Below are positions 1-10,561 of a stretch of 64,000 nucleotides of DNA, one piece after another (the stretch's first letter is position 1; every line of letters starts with the position of its first letter). Under the pieces are notes generated by a model. The model had not been told where the DNA came from. It worked only from the letters and a program-made list of their open reading frames with translations, and made no database searches. A program made the position numbers and the translations under genes. The stretch is from Acheta domesticus (lineage: Eukaryota; Arthropoda; Insecta; Orthoptera; Gryllidae): positions 168,474,206-168,538,205 of the forward strand of contig JAHLJT010008446.1 in NCBI GenBank assembly GCA_031308135.1, read 5' to 3'.

Positions 1-930
1 AATTGATATTACCCATTCTTCTTCACTGTTGTCAAGGCTCCTAGAATTTGAAACCGATATTTTAATTTTGGGGGGTACTTTACATGAAGCCTTCGAAGAT
101 TTTCAAAGTTAAAAAGATAATGTCTCCAAATTGTTTGATTAAATTTTGTTGCTGAATAATACGAAGGACGTTTGAGGGAATGATATAGGTATCATTTTCG
201 TTGATATCCCCAATTTTTCGAAAATTGCAAAAAAACTTTTCAAAACTGCAAATTTGATAGAGATTTTCCCCGCAGACAAAAGTCGATTGTAAAAACTTAA
301 CACTTTAAATGAGGCAATTTACAATTTTTTGAAAGAACGAGTAGTTTTTGCGTAAATTGCGCTTCAAATTTACAAAAACAAATTCTCAAAAAACGCTCCA
401 ATTTTTTTCTTTAAATTTTCTTCACGTATGTAATGAAGGTCGATAAAAAATATGGTCTTAGTCATAATTCCGGAAATTACTTGTTTTTTTAATTGCAAAA
501 AAAAATTAACTACAAAATTGTAGATAGAGATTTTTACCTAAGACAAATTCTGTTGTACAAACTTAGCTTTTTAAAAAGGGTTATGCAGTTTTTTTTCTGA
601 AAAACGAGTCCTTTTAGCGTAATCTTTGCTACTAACTTACAAAAAAAATTCTGAAAAACCGCTGCAATTTTTTCTTTAAATTTACACCACGTGTATAATA
701 ATGGACGATAAATAAATAAATATTGGGGATATAAAATGGCACAGACTTTCTCGCAGTAGTTATTTTTCTAATGTTATTCGGTTATAGGATTTGGAGTAAG
801 CCCTTCTCCGCTGCCTTTCTTCGTCGCCCAAAAGGCTTTTGTTTTTTGGATGTTGACAATTACTGGCTTCCTAATGATAAAGCTGATACAATTACGTTTT
901 GACTAATATATACATTATCAGCCTACAACT

Positions 931-1015
931 CGCTCCAATGGCCAAGCTGGTAATGGCGCTCTGGGACAGATCACTTCTCTTCGGAATGTACCGGGTTCGA
1001 ATCCCAGACATGGAT
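931..1015 (+). repeat. tRNA-derived SINE-like head
   Basis: A box-like TGGCCAAGCTGG (939-950) and B box-like GGTTCGAATCC (994-1004) are spaced as in a tRNA-type RNA polymerase III promoter. A second copy at 56060-56135 shares the flanking body, with A box TGGCCGAGGTGG but a decayed B box. No cloverleaf with a paired acceptor stem is seen, so this is a SINE head rather than a tRNA gene. Confidence 0.6.
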
Positions 1016-1355
1016 TTTATTTCGATGAATGTGTTGTTGCAGAAAAAAAACTATTGAAGTGTAGTAATTTATTGAAAATAATTTGAAGTACTTCTACTCA
1101 TTCATAGGATCAATGCAGATAAATATACTGGACGTGTCTTTGTTTTCCCAAATTGCAGCTTTTAAACATTTTCCCTTTCAACCCTGTTATTCGAGTTCTG
1201 AAAGGTATGTCCTGTCAAATCAATCGTCTTGTGTGCATCTGTATGAACAGATTTAAGTAAAATTATGCGTATTTCAACATTACATAGAAATACAATTTAA
1301 CCAGAACCCATGTGATTAACTTACATATGCCTAACGCTACCGAAATTGCTATTGT

Positions 1356-1387
1356 CTTCTCGCCTCACGAATACTTCGTAAGAAGAG
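1356..1387. repeat. Boundary hairpin of composite repeat
   Basis: An imperfect inverted repeat CTTCTCGCCTCACGAA / TTCGTAAGAAGAG with a 3-nt loop closes copy 1 of the composite repeat. It is the decayed counterpart of the perfect palindrome at 56479-56515. Just after it the sequence passes into an unrelated LINE fragment. Confidence 0.65.
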
Positions 1388-1404
1388 CAAAAAGCAAAAG
1401 AACA

Positions 1405-2757
1405 GCAAAAATTAATCCACTTTTTAAAAAAGGGAACAAAAATGATATTCAAAATTACAGACCAATTTCTATTTTGTCAGTTTCCTGAAAAATATTAGAG
1501 GCTTTTCTACTCACGAATGGAAACTTTTCTCAGGAAAAACAAAGCGTTTCAGACTCACAACACGGTTTTAGAAAATCAAAATCTACGTAAACTGCCATAT
1601 TTCCTTTCTCCAAGATATACACCAAAATGAAGCACCGTTTGGAATATTCTTACATCTTTTGAAAGCTTTTTGACGTTATTGACCATAACATCTTGCTCTC
1701 AAAATTACCTTCGTATGGCATTCGTGGTATTGCCCTAGATTGGATAATTTCGTGCCTTAAACATAGGACTCAAAGAGAAATACCATACTGACACGAAAGG
1801 ACATTACATACTTATGTTTACAATTCTTTGCCAATTGAGCATGGGGTTCCGCAAGATTCGAACTTAGGTCCTATCCTCTTTCTGTTATATGTAAACGATA
1901 TGCCCCCGTCTATTAAGAATGGAAGAAACGGTTCTGTTTGCCGATGACACAAATGTTCTCTGCAAAAAGGAAGGAGTAAATAGTACGATTTCAGAAGTTT
2001 CAAATTGGTTTAATAATAACAGATTAATTGTTAACGAAAGAAAAAACTGTTTCAATGCATTTTTGCATTTCAAATCGGCAATCGAATGTTCCATTGAAAA
2101 TGAACAATATCCAAATAGCTGATGTTGAGGTAACAAAATTTCTAGGTCTCTCAATTCAATCAAACCTCAAATGAAATGTACATATAACAGAATTAAACAC
2201 TAAATTAAGTTCATTATGTTACGCATTCAGAATTCTTTCAAATTCTCTCAACCTTCATGCATTTCGTTGTGTATATTTTGCAAACGTTCATTCTCGCCTG
2301 AGATATTGCATAATATTCGGGGGAAGCTCGTCCTGTAGTACTCAGACCTTTAGATTGCAAAAGAAAATTATTCGAATAATGAAAAAATGCCTTCTACATG
2401 ATCCCTGCAAGCCTTATTTCATTGAGCTTGGAATCTTACCATTGCCTTGCCTATTTATTTACGAATCTGTAATGTTAGTCAAAATGACCTACTTAACGGA
2501 GGGAACATATTTTCATACAGTATTGATATTTATAATTACAACACACGTCATAGAAATCACGTGCATTAAGTGTCAGTGTCAACAGCTAAGTACAAGAAAT
2601 CAACATACAATACATGTACGTTTCTTTACAACGCATTGCCAGATGACATTAAACAATTAAAGCTGGTACACAACTTTAAGTCAAAAGTAAAATTTTCTCT
2701 GCTTCATAACTGTTTGTATACAATTAGAGACTATACTGATCGTCAAAAACAAAAATA
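1405..2757 (+). pseudogene. Non-LTR retrotransposon reverse transcriptase (decayed)
   Basis: Translated pieces in shifting frames show successive reverse transcriptase blocks: KKGNKNDIQNYRPISILSV near 1428, a HGFRKSKST block, LPSYGIRGIALDWI around 1715, a GVPQ..LGPILFLLYVNDMP block around 1842, then LFADDTNVL (catalytic ADD) with a following WFNNNRLIVN block at 1935-2040. A C-terminal part with FLYNALPDDIKQLK ends at a stop at 2756-2758. Several stops and frameshifts mean it is dead. The pattern fits the Jockey/CR1 group of LINEs; I cannot place it in a clade. The endonuclease domain is absent, as is usual for 5'-truncated LINE copies. Confidence 0.85.
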
Positions 2758-3294
2758 ATGTTTATTTTAACAAACAATGCTATGTAATGAATTCTTTAAC
2801 ATTTCTATTGTATATTTTTTTTAAAAAGTATTTAATACACCTGTAACTAGAAATGTACTTCTGCTTCCGGGGCAATGACCCCCATGTCGATCAGGTTTCT
2901 GTCCCGTTTCCTTGATCCATTGAGCAAATGCTGAGATGGCCCCTTGTTTTGCTTCTGGACGTAATGTAGCTTCACTGTGCGCACGTTTTGTTGACCACTT
3001 CCTTTTGCTTGTAGTGGTAGGATTAGAACTGATGTTCTTTATATTTAGTTAGCAATGCAGAAAAATCAAATCAGCAGTTCATTTACCGTTGAAGTTGATT
3101 TTCTCTAACTCGGGAAGAAACATTTTTCCAATTTCAATTTTTTAAAATAACAATTTTTCTAAATTCTTTTCTGGTTTTTCAAATGTTGCTAATTTCGCAT
3201 TTTTTCCCCTGGGCCTCGAGAAAATGTGCGCAGATAATCTCTTCCCCCATACGTCATATACATTTTTTTACTGTTTTTTGACCAAATAAATAAA
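2758..3294. other. No recognisable feature
   Basis: AT-rich DNA after the LINE stop codon. The first part may be its 3' untranslated region, but no tail repeat or target duplication was recognised. Confidence 0.4.
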
Positions 3295-3880
3295 TTAATA
3301 AAGAGAAAGGTATGTAATCGTGCTCCGGAAAACGATCTTTCCAGTGCACTGCGCTTGTGTGGCGTAGTAGAATCAGCGCCGGCTCGTTAACTCTGAGGAA
3401 CTTTGTGTGTCGGAATGGAAAAATAACTTGCTGGTTGAAAACACTTTTGTTGTTTTATGTAAGTGTATGTCATTGCGGATCATTTTAAATAATTAAAAAA
3501 AATGTATGTGCATTGGTAGCACTCCGTGTTTAATTTGATGTTTGGAAAATGAATGAGAAAGGAAAAAAAATGTATCTACGGTGGAATGCTTATTATACTT
3601 TGTCTTGAATTATTTGTTGTTTTTTTTACACAGACACTCGGATATTTACATGTTTATGCCTTTGCCCGAGGTCGGTCAATGGGCTCTTAGGTGGCGTAGT
3701 GGCATGAATGCCAGCAAGTTAAATCTGTGTATTTGGGATCACGTCTCGGAGCGGAAAAAAATGTGCTGATTTGTGAAAAAGTGAACAAATTGCTGGTTTA
3801 TGTTGTAGCCTGATTTTGCGGGGGGATTTAGGAACAAAGCGAGAAAGTACGTGCTTTGGAAGCATTACTAGTTTGAACCA
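3295..3880 (+). repeat. Dimeric tRNA-like repeat unit, copy 1
   Basis: It begins gagaaaggtatgtaatcgtg and ends gcgagaaagtacgtgctttgg. The same unit recurs at 56516-57057. Inside are two tRNA A box-like motifs: TGGCGTAGTAG (about 3360) and TGGCGTAGTGG (about 3692), each followed by a GCC.GC..GTTAA block, so the unit looks like a dimer of a tRNA-derived sequence. The ends match those of the composite repeat family (start 'gaaagttatgtaat', end 'gtacgtgctgttgtagcacc'). No protein is encoded. Confidence 0.65.
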
Positions 3881-4224
3881 TTTCCTCGAGTTTTTCATTC
3901 CATCATTCACATACTTTTTCTGCTTTTCTTCTTTTCACGGGTTAGGGAGATACTCTGTTCCATCTTTAGAACACTATCTGTCATGGACGGCCAATGTCCC
4001 TTCTTCCTCTTGGTCTGTACTGAAAGGCATTTTAGGATATCCTTTCGTGAGACGTTCTTCCTAAGTTCTGTACATGCTGTGATCAGTATTGATTTTTTTC
4101 ATTGTTAGAAAATATGGTAAGTTCCTGTCTTATATCTTCATTTTTTATTGTATCCATTAGGGTGCTGCGTTTTACTATCCGGAAGAATTTCATTTCATTT
4201 CAGAGGCGTGTATCTCCATTTTTA
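3881..4224. other. No recognisable feature
   Basis: T-rich sequence between two repeat units, with no reading frame of interest and no inverted or direct repeat seen. Confidence 0.4.
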
Positions 4225-4271
4225 CTTTCCCGTATACTATACGTTCGTACGTACGTATAGTGTAGGGAAAG
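4225..4271. repeat. Boundary hairpin of composite repeat, copy 2
   Basis: CTTTCCC at the left pairs with GGGAAAG at the right, enclosing an inner palindromic stretch rich in TACG/CGTA. It is followed by gttatgtaatactgcgcgg, the same sequence that follows hairpins at 28901 and (as tatgtaat) at 54395 and 56515. Confidence 0.7.
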
Positions 4272-4761
4272 TTATGTAATACTGCGCGGAAAAACGGTGG
4301 ATTTTCGGCAAAAAACTCTTATTACAGGGCCCTGGTAACGAAAAAGTGGATAAATCCAGTTGCTAAATTAAGAAAAAAATCTTCTAACGTGTGGTGCAGC
4401 CAGAATCCCTATTTTGTGGGTCCTTGAGCCAAAAAACCAATTGAAAGCAAAACGTCTACCCGTCCGTCCGTCCGCCCGCCCGTCCGCCCGATATTTTAAT
4501 TTTGGAGGGTACTTTATGAAGTATGAATGTGAAGGAGGGTATGAAGCCCCTGGGACAAATTTTCAAAAAAATGGCGCCCACAATTTTGATTAAATTTTGT
4601 TGTTGGATAGTCTGAAGGTCATTTAAGAGAATGGCGTAGGTCTCATGTTGGTTAAAATCTCTGATATTTCGAAAATTGAAAAAATCCAAAATTTTTTCGG
4701 CATCTTCCTACAACTACAATTATGAAGATACAATTTTTTTCTTAATGAAATGTGTTCATAA
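4272..4761 (+). repeat. Composite repeat copy 2, left part (before gypsy insertion)
   Basis: It shows the family blocks in order: 'ttttcggcaaaaaactctta', 'acgaaaaagtggataaatcc', a CCGT/CCGC-rich microsatellite at about 4457-4491, the 'gggtactttatgaag' block, 'tttcgaaaattgaaaaa', and 'aactacaattatgaagata'. It stops abruptly at 4761, where an LTR begins, and resumes at 12040. Confidence 0.75.
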
Positions 4762-6239
4762 TGCAACTACCCTCGGGTCTTCGGTTGGGCGCCTCAGACG
4801 GGTAGCCGGCCCCGCTCAGTCGACAGATTACCTGAAACGGCGAAGATGGAGGAAGCCGGTGGCCTAGGTTGAATGAGAAGTCAAACATGTGAATTTAGAA
4901 CAAGTTGAATTTATTCATTAAAAAAAAAGAAAACGCTAATGGTCTGGTGATGATAACTCTGGCGAGCATGCCCCCAAAATCGAAATAAAACAAAAAAATG
5001 AAATGTCATGCACATAAGAGAACAAAAAATTACAAAGTGATTACAATCAGATGAAACTCTTCTTCGCGCGCGAATTCCCGCTTGACGGCCATGCGCGGCC
5101 GGGAACTCCTCTTCGTCGCCCGGTCGAGAGGAAGTTAACACTGATTGTCTGATGTACTGTTCACACCTCTCGATCGCGGGTACGACATAAGACACTCAAA
5201 CAGAAAATACCTCTGTTAGGCGGCCTGCGCCACCCACTGAAGTTGAACGACCTCAGGTCAGCTGGCTGCGAGGTTCGTGGCGAGCGAGGGGCGCCGCTCG
5301 GAAAATGTAGGTCAGATCAGGTACTTGCGAGGGTAGCGGCCAAGGCGGCCGGAACACAAAAGCGCCGTCTGCTCGCTGCGGTGAATGGGTCAGCACAGTT
5401 CATTCACTGACACGGTCGGTTCATTCCCGGTCGATCTCACAATACTTTGATACTAATGAGCCCGTGAATTATCGCACAAATTCACTAAGGAAAAGAGAGT
5501 CTCGAGTTCGCACGTAAATCGGACGTAATATAATACGAATTGCTGTCAAATGTTCATAATACTGTTCTGCGGCCTGCGTTCGTCACAGAAGTCTTGTACC
5601 CAAACTCTACAAGAAACTTAATAATTTTTCTAAGTCCATCGAACCGAACGCCACAACAGAATATAACAGGTTCCCCCCTGCGGCCGCCACTTGCGTCCGA
5701 TTCTGAACACAGCTCCCCAGCTTCTCTTTTGTGCCTCGTCGCTCCAAGTTTTAGGAAACCTCGTTCCCCCTACCAAAATTATCCCTGTGACTCTGGAATA
5801 TTCTAGAACAAACCCGAATTCTGGTTGCTATTGGCGAAAGGGTACTGCGCATTAGATATTTTCTGCCCAATCAGAGGATGTTTTCGAGGCCGAGAAAAGA
5901 GTGAGAGAGGGGCTGGTTATCGCTCCCTCTCGCTTTAATTTTGCGTCGAAAAGGGGCAGTTATTAACGACCGGGGGGGTGTGAGGGGCTAGGAATCTCTA
6001 GGGAGGTTGATGGAAGAGTTCCAGGCGTCGTGGAAAAATACTGAAGGGGTCGTGTGCAGAGCGGCTACCAGAGTTGGGGCACACGTGTCCGCGACGAATT
6101 ATGGAGCGAAGGGTGCCGACACCGTGGCGCCTCGCCTGGCCCTCGGGTCGCCCCCGTGGCGCCTCGCATCTCTCGCGTCGCCGCCTGCGTGGAGTTATTT
6201 TGCGGCAGAATAAACTTGAATCTATTCGGTATCACTACA
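4762..6239 (-). repeat. 3' LTR of gypsy element
   Basis: Direct repeat of 10562-12039. In element orientation this is the 3' LTR, because the coding frames run on the minus strand. It starts TGCAACTACC on the plus strand and ends TCACTACA. Reading frames of 94, 88 and 68-78 codons in it recur in the other LTR and resemble no known protein. Confidence 0.92.
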
Positions 6240-6258
6240 TTGGCCTCCCTTCCCGCAG
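6240..6258 (-). other. Polypurine tract of gypsy element
   Basis: Read on the minus strand, the stretch directly before the 3' LTR is purine-rich (GCGGGAAGGGAGGCCAA). Its position is exactly where plus-strand DNA synthesis of an LTR element is primed. Confidence 0.7.
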
Positions 6259-6618
6259 TAGAGATATGCATCGTGTTTTAAAATTCGTAAGGCGTGGTGA
6301 GAAGTTTTGAACCTGAGATGCTTATCTCGTCAAAAAAAAATTTAAAAAGTGGTACCGAATTCTAACGACTAATTTCTGTGATAACAATTACATAAAAGGT
6401 CTTATTCAAATAATTACCCTTAAATTAAACTCATTAACCCTAATAATGGTGGAGTAATAAAATAAACTAATAAACTACAAGAAAATCTGAATTCCCTAAT
6501 CTACGGTTACAAATATTATTTCTTAAACAGTGAAGGCACGGCTATCACGAACTACTCGGTAAGCTGTACGGTTCTGGCGAGTTTATTTTAGAGATTAATA
6601 AAGTTTGGAATTAAGTTT
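6259..6618. other. Non-coding end of gypsy interior
   Basis: AT-rich sequence between the polypurine tract and the last reverse transcriptase codons. In a complete element, RNase H and integrase would sit here; no trace of either was seen, so a deletion is inferred. Confidence 0.6.
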
Positions 6619-7133
6619 TCATTCTTTCATTTGATTGGTAGAAAGGCATTCTAACAGTCGCTTTAAATGACAAAGATGTTCCTGAAAATTTCGAGATGAA
6701 ATCACAAGGTCGTCAATATAAGGCGTAACGAAGAGTTTGAGTTCGTCACCTAATTTTCCATCTAAGCATCGAATGAAGGCTGCGCCACTGTTCTTTAGGC
6801 CGAAAGGCATCCGCTTCCAGACATAAGTGAGGCCGTTGTAAAGGAATCCTGTAAATTTTCTGTCGTCTGGGTGAATAGCAATTTGCCAGTACGAACTAGA
6901 AAAATCCAAAGCTGAGAAAATTTTTGTTTGGTTAAACTTCCAAAGAATATCATCAATATTCTGCGGCGCCTCATTTTCTGGAACGGTCACTTCATAATTC
7001 TGCGAGCGTCTAAACAAATTCTGACCCCTCCGTCTTTCTTTTTTTACAACGACAATCGGATTTAGATAGGCGGTCACTGATCTCTCGATGATGCCCTCGT
7101 CAATCATTTTTCTGACGGTCTCATCAACTTCCC
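6619..7133 (-). pseudogene. Ty3/gypsy reverse transcriptase (partial)
   Basis: The minus-strand frame starts with MIDEGIIERS (about 7107) and NPIVVVKK, continues through FSALDFSSSYWQIAIHPDD and RMPFGLKNSGAAF, and reaches the catalytic YIDDLVI (YxDD box). It ends at a stop soon after LLECLSTNQ. These blocks are the standard order of gypsy reverse transcriptase fingers and palm. The domain stops just past the YxDD block, so the connection, RNase H and integrase are lost. At about 7130-7137 a frameshift beside a run of C separates this frame from the preceding pol frame, which would otherwise run in without a gap. Confidence 0.92.
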
Positions 7134-7135
7134 CC

Positions 7136-7375
7136 CTAAGCTTGTGGAATAGGATAGTTTTTCATCTTAAACGGCGAGTCATCGGTAACCCTAATTCGAA
7201 AACAAAAGTCTTTAATTGGATGAACGGGGCGACCGAAGACATGTAAATAATCAAGTAGCACTGTCTGCAACTGGGAGCGTTCATCATAGTTCAAAAAAAT
7301 CACATTTTTGCACATTTTGGCAAATAATCCCCTTCGTCGTTTCCCCCCTTCCCAAGTTGCACTAGAAATGCTAGA
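7136..7375 (-). pseudogene. Gypsy pol segment before the reverse transcriptase
   Basis: Open minus-strand frame adjoining the assembly gap. It contains a VFGRPVHPIKDFCFRI-like stretch and ends PFKMKNYPIPQ, corresponding to the pol region just ahead of the reverse transcriptase, where HxIxxxxxxPxxxxxYPxP is typical. The upstream end is lost in the run of N. Confidence 0.75.
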
Positions 7376-8375
7376 NNNNNNNNNNNNNNNNNNNNNNNNN
7401 NNNNNNNNNNNNNNNNNNNNNNNNNNNNNNNNNNNNNNNNNNNNNNNNNNNNNNNNNNNNNNNNNNNNNNNNNNNNNNNNNNNNNNNNNNNNNNNNNNNN
7501 NNNNNNNNNNNNNNNNNNNNNNNNNNNNNNNNNNNNNNNNNNNNNNNNNNNNNNNNNNNNNNNNNNNNNNNNNNNNNNNNNNNNNNNNNNNNNNNNNNNN
7601 NNNNNNNNNNNNNNNNNNNNNNNNNNNNNNNNNNNNNNNNNNNNNNNNNNNNNNNNNNNNNNNNNNNNNNNNNNNNNNNNNNNNNNNNNNNNNNNNNNNN
7701 NNNNNNNNNNNNNNNNNNNNNNNNNNNNNNNNNNNNNNNNNNNNNNNNNNNNNNNNNNNNNNNNNNNNNNNNNNNNNNNNNNNNNNNNNNNNNNNNNNNN
7801 NNNNNNNNNNNNNNNNNNNNNNNNNNNNNNNNNNNNNNNNNNNNNNNNNNNNNNNNNNNNNNNNNNNNNNNNNNNNNNNNNNNNNNNNNNNNNNNNNNNN
7901 NNNNNNNNNNNNNNNNNNNNNNNNNNNNNNNNNNNNNNNNNNNNNNNNNNNNNNNNNNNNNNNNNNNNNNNNNNNNNNNNNNNNNNNNNNNNNNNNNNNN
8001 NNNNNNNNNNNNNNNNNNNNNNNNNNNNNNNNNNNNNNNNNNNNNNNNNNNNNNNNNNNNNNNNNNNNNNNNNNNNNNNNNNNNNNNNNNNNNNNNNNNN
8101 NNNNNNNNNNNNNNNNNNNNNNNNNNNNNNNNNNNNNNNNNNNNNNNNNNNNNNNNNNNNNNNNNNNNNNNNNNNNNNNNNNNNNNNNNNNNNNNNNNNN
8201 NNNNNNNNNNNNNNNNNNNNNNNNNNNNNNNNNNNNNNNNNNNNNNNNNNNNNNNNNNNNNNNNNNNNNNNNNNNNNNNNNNNNNNNNNNNNNNNNNNNN
8301 NNNNNNNNNNNNNNNNNNNNNNNNNNNNNNNNNNNNNNNNNNNNNNNNNNNNNNNNNNNNNNNNNNNNNNNNNNN
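7376..8375. other. Assembly gap (1000 N)
   Basis: Exactly 1000 consecutive N, the usual placeholder for a gap of unknown or estimated size. It falls between the protease and the pre-RT part of the gypsy element, so the true interior length is unknown. Confidence 0.99.
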
Positions 8376-8503
8376 ATCCGCTCGCTTATAAGTCGCGCAT
8401 AAAATTTCTTTGACACAGCACTAATTTCACTACCAGTATCAATAAGAGCTTGGACACATAAATTTCCCATAAAGGGATTCAATAATAGGGCATTTTCTGG
8501 CAC
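8376..8503 (-). pseudogene. Gypsy aspartic protease (start only)
   Basis: On the minus strand the frame reads VQALIDTGSEISAVSKKFY, with the retropepsin active-site motif (D-T-G) followed by the S.I...S spacing typical of gypsy proteases. The frame overlaps the end of gag in another frame, as is common in these elements. The rest of the domain lies in the N run. Confidence 0.85.
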
Positions 8504-9740
8504 GTTCTTTGATAGTCACATCCTCGTCTTCGTTAAAATCAAAAAAGGCATAATTCACTGATATGATCGCATGAAATGGTATCTCTAAAGAAACTCGTCC
8601 GTCACCCAGATACCGAGACAGCTGGGACGTTTCTAATTTGTTGAAAGCCGGCCGGGATGAATTTTGCCGTCCATCTCTCTCATCGCGATGTCCATGGTTC
8701 TCACGGGATTCGGGGCGGCGCTCGCCGATCATCTGCCTCGTTCCCTCCGGCCCTATTATCTCTATGCCACTGCGGCCTGCTTGGTAGTTTCCGTCGGGCC
8801 TGCGATTTCTGTCGCGGTTCTCATTGTGATAGTTGTCCCGCGTTCTATCAAATTGTGCCAACAGTTCTTGGAAACGTTCTAAATCTCTACACTCCACGCT
8901 GTTGACAATATTCTGTACATACGTTGGGAAATGAGCTGTCAGTAACCAGATGATTTTTCGGTCGTTTGCCTGCGGGTCACACAGCTTGATGGCGGAGATT
9001 TTCTCCATGGCGTAGTCTAAATAGGACTGCCCGTGGCGGTTTTCCCATCGCGATTCTAAAATCTTCCGCTCGAACTCATATCTCCGTTGTTCGCCCCAGT
9101 ATCGATTCAGAAACTCTCTCCCGAAACTCTTCATAATTTTGAGGGAAAGGGTTTAAAGTGGAAATCCATAAGAGTCATTGCCTTTCAACAATTCTTGCAT
9201 AAATTTAGCCTTCAAGTGTGAAGGTACCGCCTTCGTGAGATTCATGTAATTTTCCGCCCGGTCAAGGAAAACTTTGGGATTTTCATCGGGTTTTCCGGAA
9301 AAATACAGGTTTTGCGGTGGAGCCCACGAGAAGCGAGGCCTGAGCCACCAGAATTCGGATTTGGGTAATTCTCGCGTTCCTTTTCCAATTTCCTCCTTTA
9401 CCAATTCTAGGACAGTACGATCAATTTCCCTTTTAATTTGGCTTCTCTCTCCCTGATGTTTGTCCTCACTAATATTGCCTACTTGCGCGAACTTTTCGTG
9501 GATATGCGACACTTCTGAATGGAGTTTCTGTCCGATTTTATTAAATTTTTCGCCCATTTCCTGCTTAACTTCAATGATCTTTTCAGTAACCGACTCACAG
9601 CACGCTTCTACTTTGTCGTCGCATGCCTGTAATTTGGTCTGAATTTCGATTTTAAAATTTTGAAATTTTCGGTAGTTTCCGCTTGTGCCCTTCCCAACTC
9701 CTGACTGAGTTTTTCTACGTTCCCCTCTATTTCCCCGCAT
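8439..9740 (-). pseudogene. Gypsy gag, interrupted by one stop codon
   Basis: A single minus-strand frame runs from 9740 to 8439 with one in-frame TAA at 9153-9155; the residues on either side follow on directly (a 6-codon link to the methionine at 9134). The first part has a long coiled-coil stretch (EKIIEVKQEMGEKFNKIGQK) and then the retrotransposon gag capsid-like block with PKVFLDRAENYMNL. After the stop come RRYEFERKILESRW and a charged Arg/Asp/Asn-rich tail. No CCHC knuckle was seen. The lone stop may be real or an assembly error; gag of this type forms the particle shell. Confidence 0.82.
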
Positions 9741-9883
9741 CTGCCTTCGACCTGATTCTTTAAAATCCCTATTTCTGGTTAAGTTTTTGCTCGAGACTTT
9801 CTAATTTATTTGCTTGGCTTCCAAATGACTTTCGATTCGGTATAAATCTGTCCTCACACTTGCTCTCATGTGCTGTGAACCGT

Positions 9884-10170
9884 TTCATCTAACATTTCCT
9901 GTAATTTGGCAGCGTATTTGAGATTTTCTCCTCTAATTTCGCGGCCATATTTGAGATTTCTCCTCTAATTTCGCGGCATTATTTGAGATTTTCTCCTCTA
10001 ATTTCGCGGCATTATTTGAGATTTCTCCTCTAATTTCGCGGCATTATTTGCAATTTTCTCTCCTCTAATTTTGCGACATTGCTATCTGACTGGTCTTTAA
10101 TTTTCTTTCAATTTAGCGGCGTTGTCTGAAAATTTCTCCTCAAAATTTGGCAAACAGTGTTATCTGAAAT
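9884..10170 (-). pseudogene. Gypsy gag N-terminal coiled-coil tandem repeats
   Basis: A unit of about 35-36 bp ('gagattttctcctctaattt', then 'cgcggcatt') repeats four to five times, with more diverged copies to either side. On the minus strand a 36-bp unit encodes a 12-residue coiled-coil repeat of the form AAKLEEKISNN. Some units have TTTT and others TTT in the same place, and each loss of a T shifts the frame, so the stretch is not open from end to end. Confidence 0.75.
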
Positions 10171-10519
10171 TTCTCTCATAACGCGCAAGATCTCACTTAA
10201 GGTGGGACCTTGCGTCGACGGCTCCTCAAACTGTCATTCACCCGTCACGTCAATACCTGATTCGTCCTGCATTTTTACAATGTTACGCGGTTTCACTTGT
10301 TTTAGTACGCGCACACGGTATTCACACAACACAACACAACACAAGACAATGACACTTACAAGGAAAACACAGTACAAAATGACATCCTCAACAGACCATA
10401 AGTTATTAACTTCTCTACACCGTGCTTCCATCCATCATCTTAATAATTTAAACAATTTAATAATTTAGGCAGAGAAATCTCAGGGCGCTTATCTGGGATA
10501 TTAAAAAATGGAAATTACG
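10171..10519. other. Gypsy 5' leader region
   Basis: This lies between the primer-binding site and gag in element orientation. It holds a CAACA-rich simple stretch near 10322-10345. No long meaningful frame was recognised. Confidence 0.5.
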
Positions 10520-10525
10520 ATTATT

Positions 10526-10561
10526 TCGCCGTTAATCGAGCCCCACGGTGGGAAAGCCAAT
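10526..10561 (-). other. Putative primer-binding site of gypsy element
   Basis: Read on the minus strand, the sequence after the 5' LTR is AT then TGGCTTTCCCACCGTGGGGC, followed by TCGA. It begins with TGG, as expected for pairing to a tRNA CCA end, and its CGTGGGGCTCGA part equals the T-arm complement seen in tRNA-Lys-primed elements. The middle carries extra bases compared with a perfect tRNA-Lys match, so the tRNA assignment is tentative. Confidence 0.5.

Larger units (their letters stand above)
1..1387 (+). repeat. Composite repeat family, copy 1 (5' cut by window edge)
   Basis: The sequence shares ordered blocks with copies near 4.3/12, 17, 29, 45, 55 and 59 kb: a 'ggggtactttacatgaag' block, 'tttcgaaaattgcaaaa', 'aactacaa.attgtagatagag', 'gagtagtttttgcgtaa' and 'ctcaaaaa.cgctccaat'. 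It then runs through a tRNA-like head and a tail that ends at a hairpin at 1356-1387. The closest relative is 55300-56478, which has the same block order to the end. No coding capacity is seen. It probably belongs to a non-autonomous element, but the superfamily is not clear. Confidence 0.7.

Noticed and set aside
5540..5806. 88-codon open frame, present again at 11339-11605
   Set aside because: It lies wholly in the gypsy LTR and is duplicated only because the LTR is; no protein motif.
7308..8402. 364-codon plus-strand frame
   Set aside because: Almost entirely the run of 1000 N; an artefact of translating the gap.
9884..10140. CRISPR-like array of 35-36 bp units
   Set aside because: The units are adjacent without spacers and encode a coiled-coil repeat in gag; the genome is eukaryotic.
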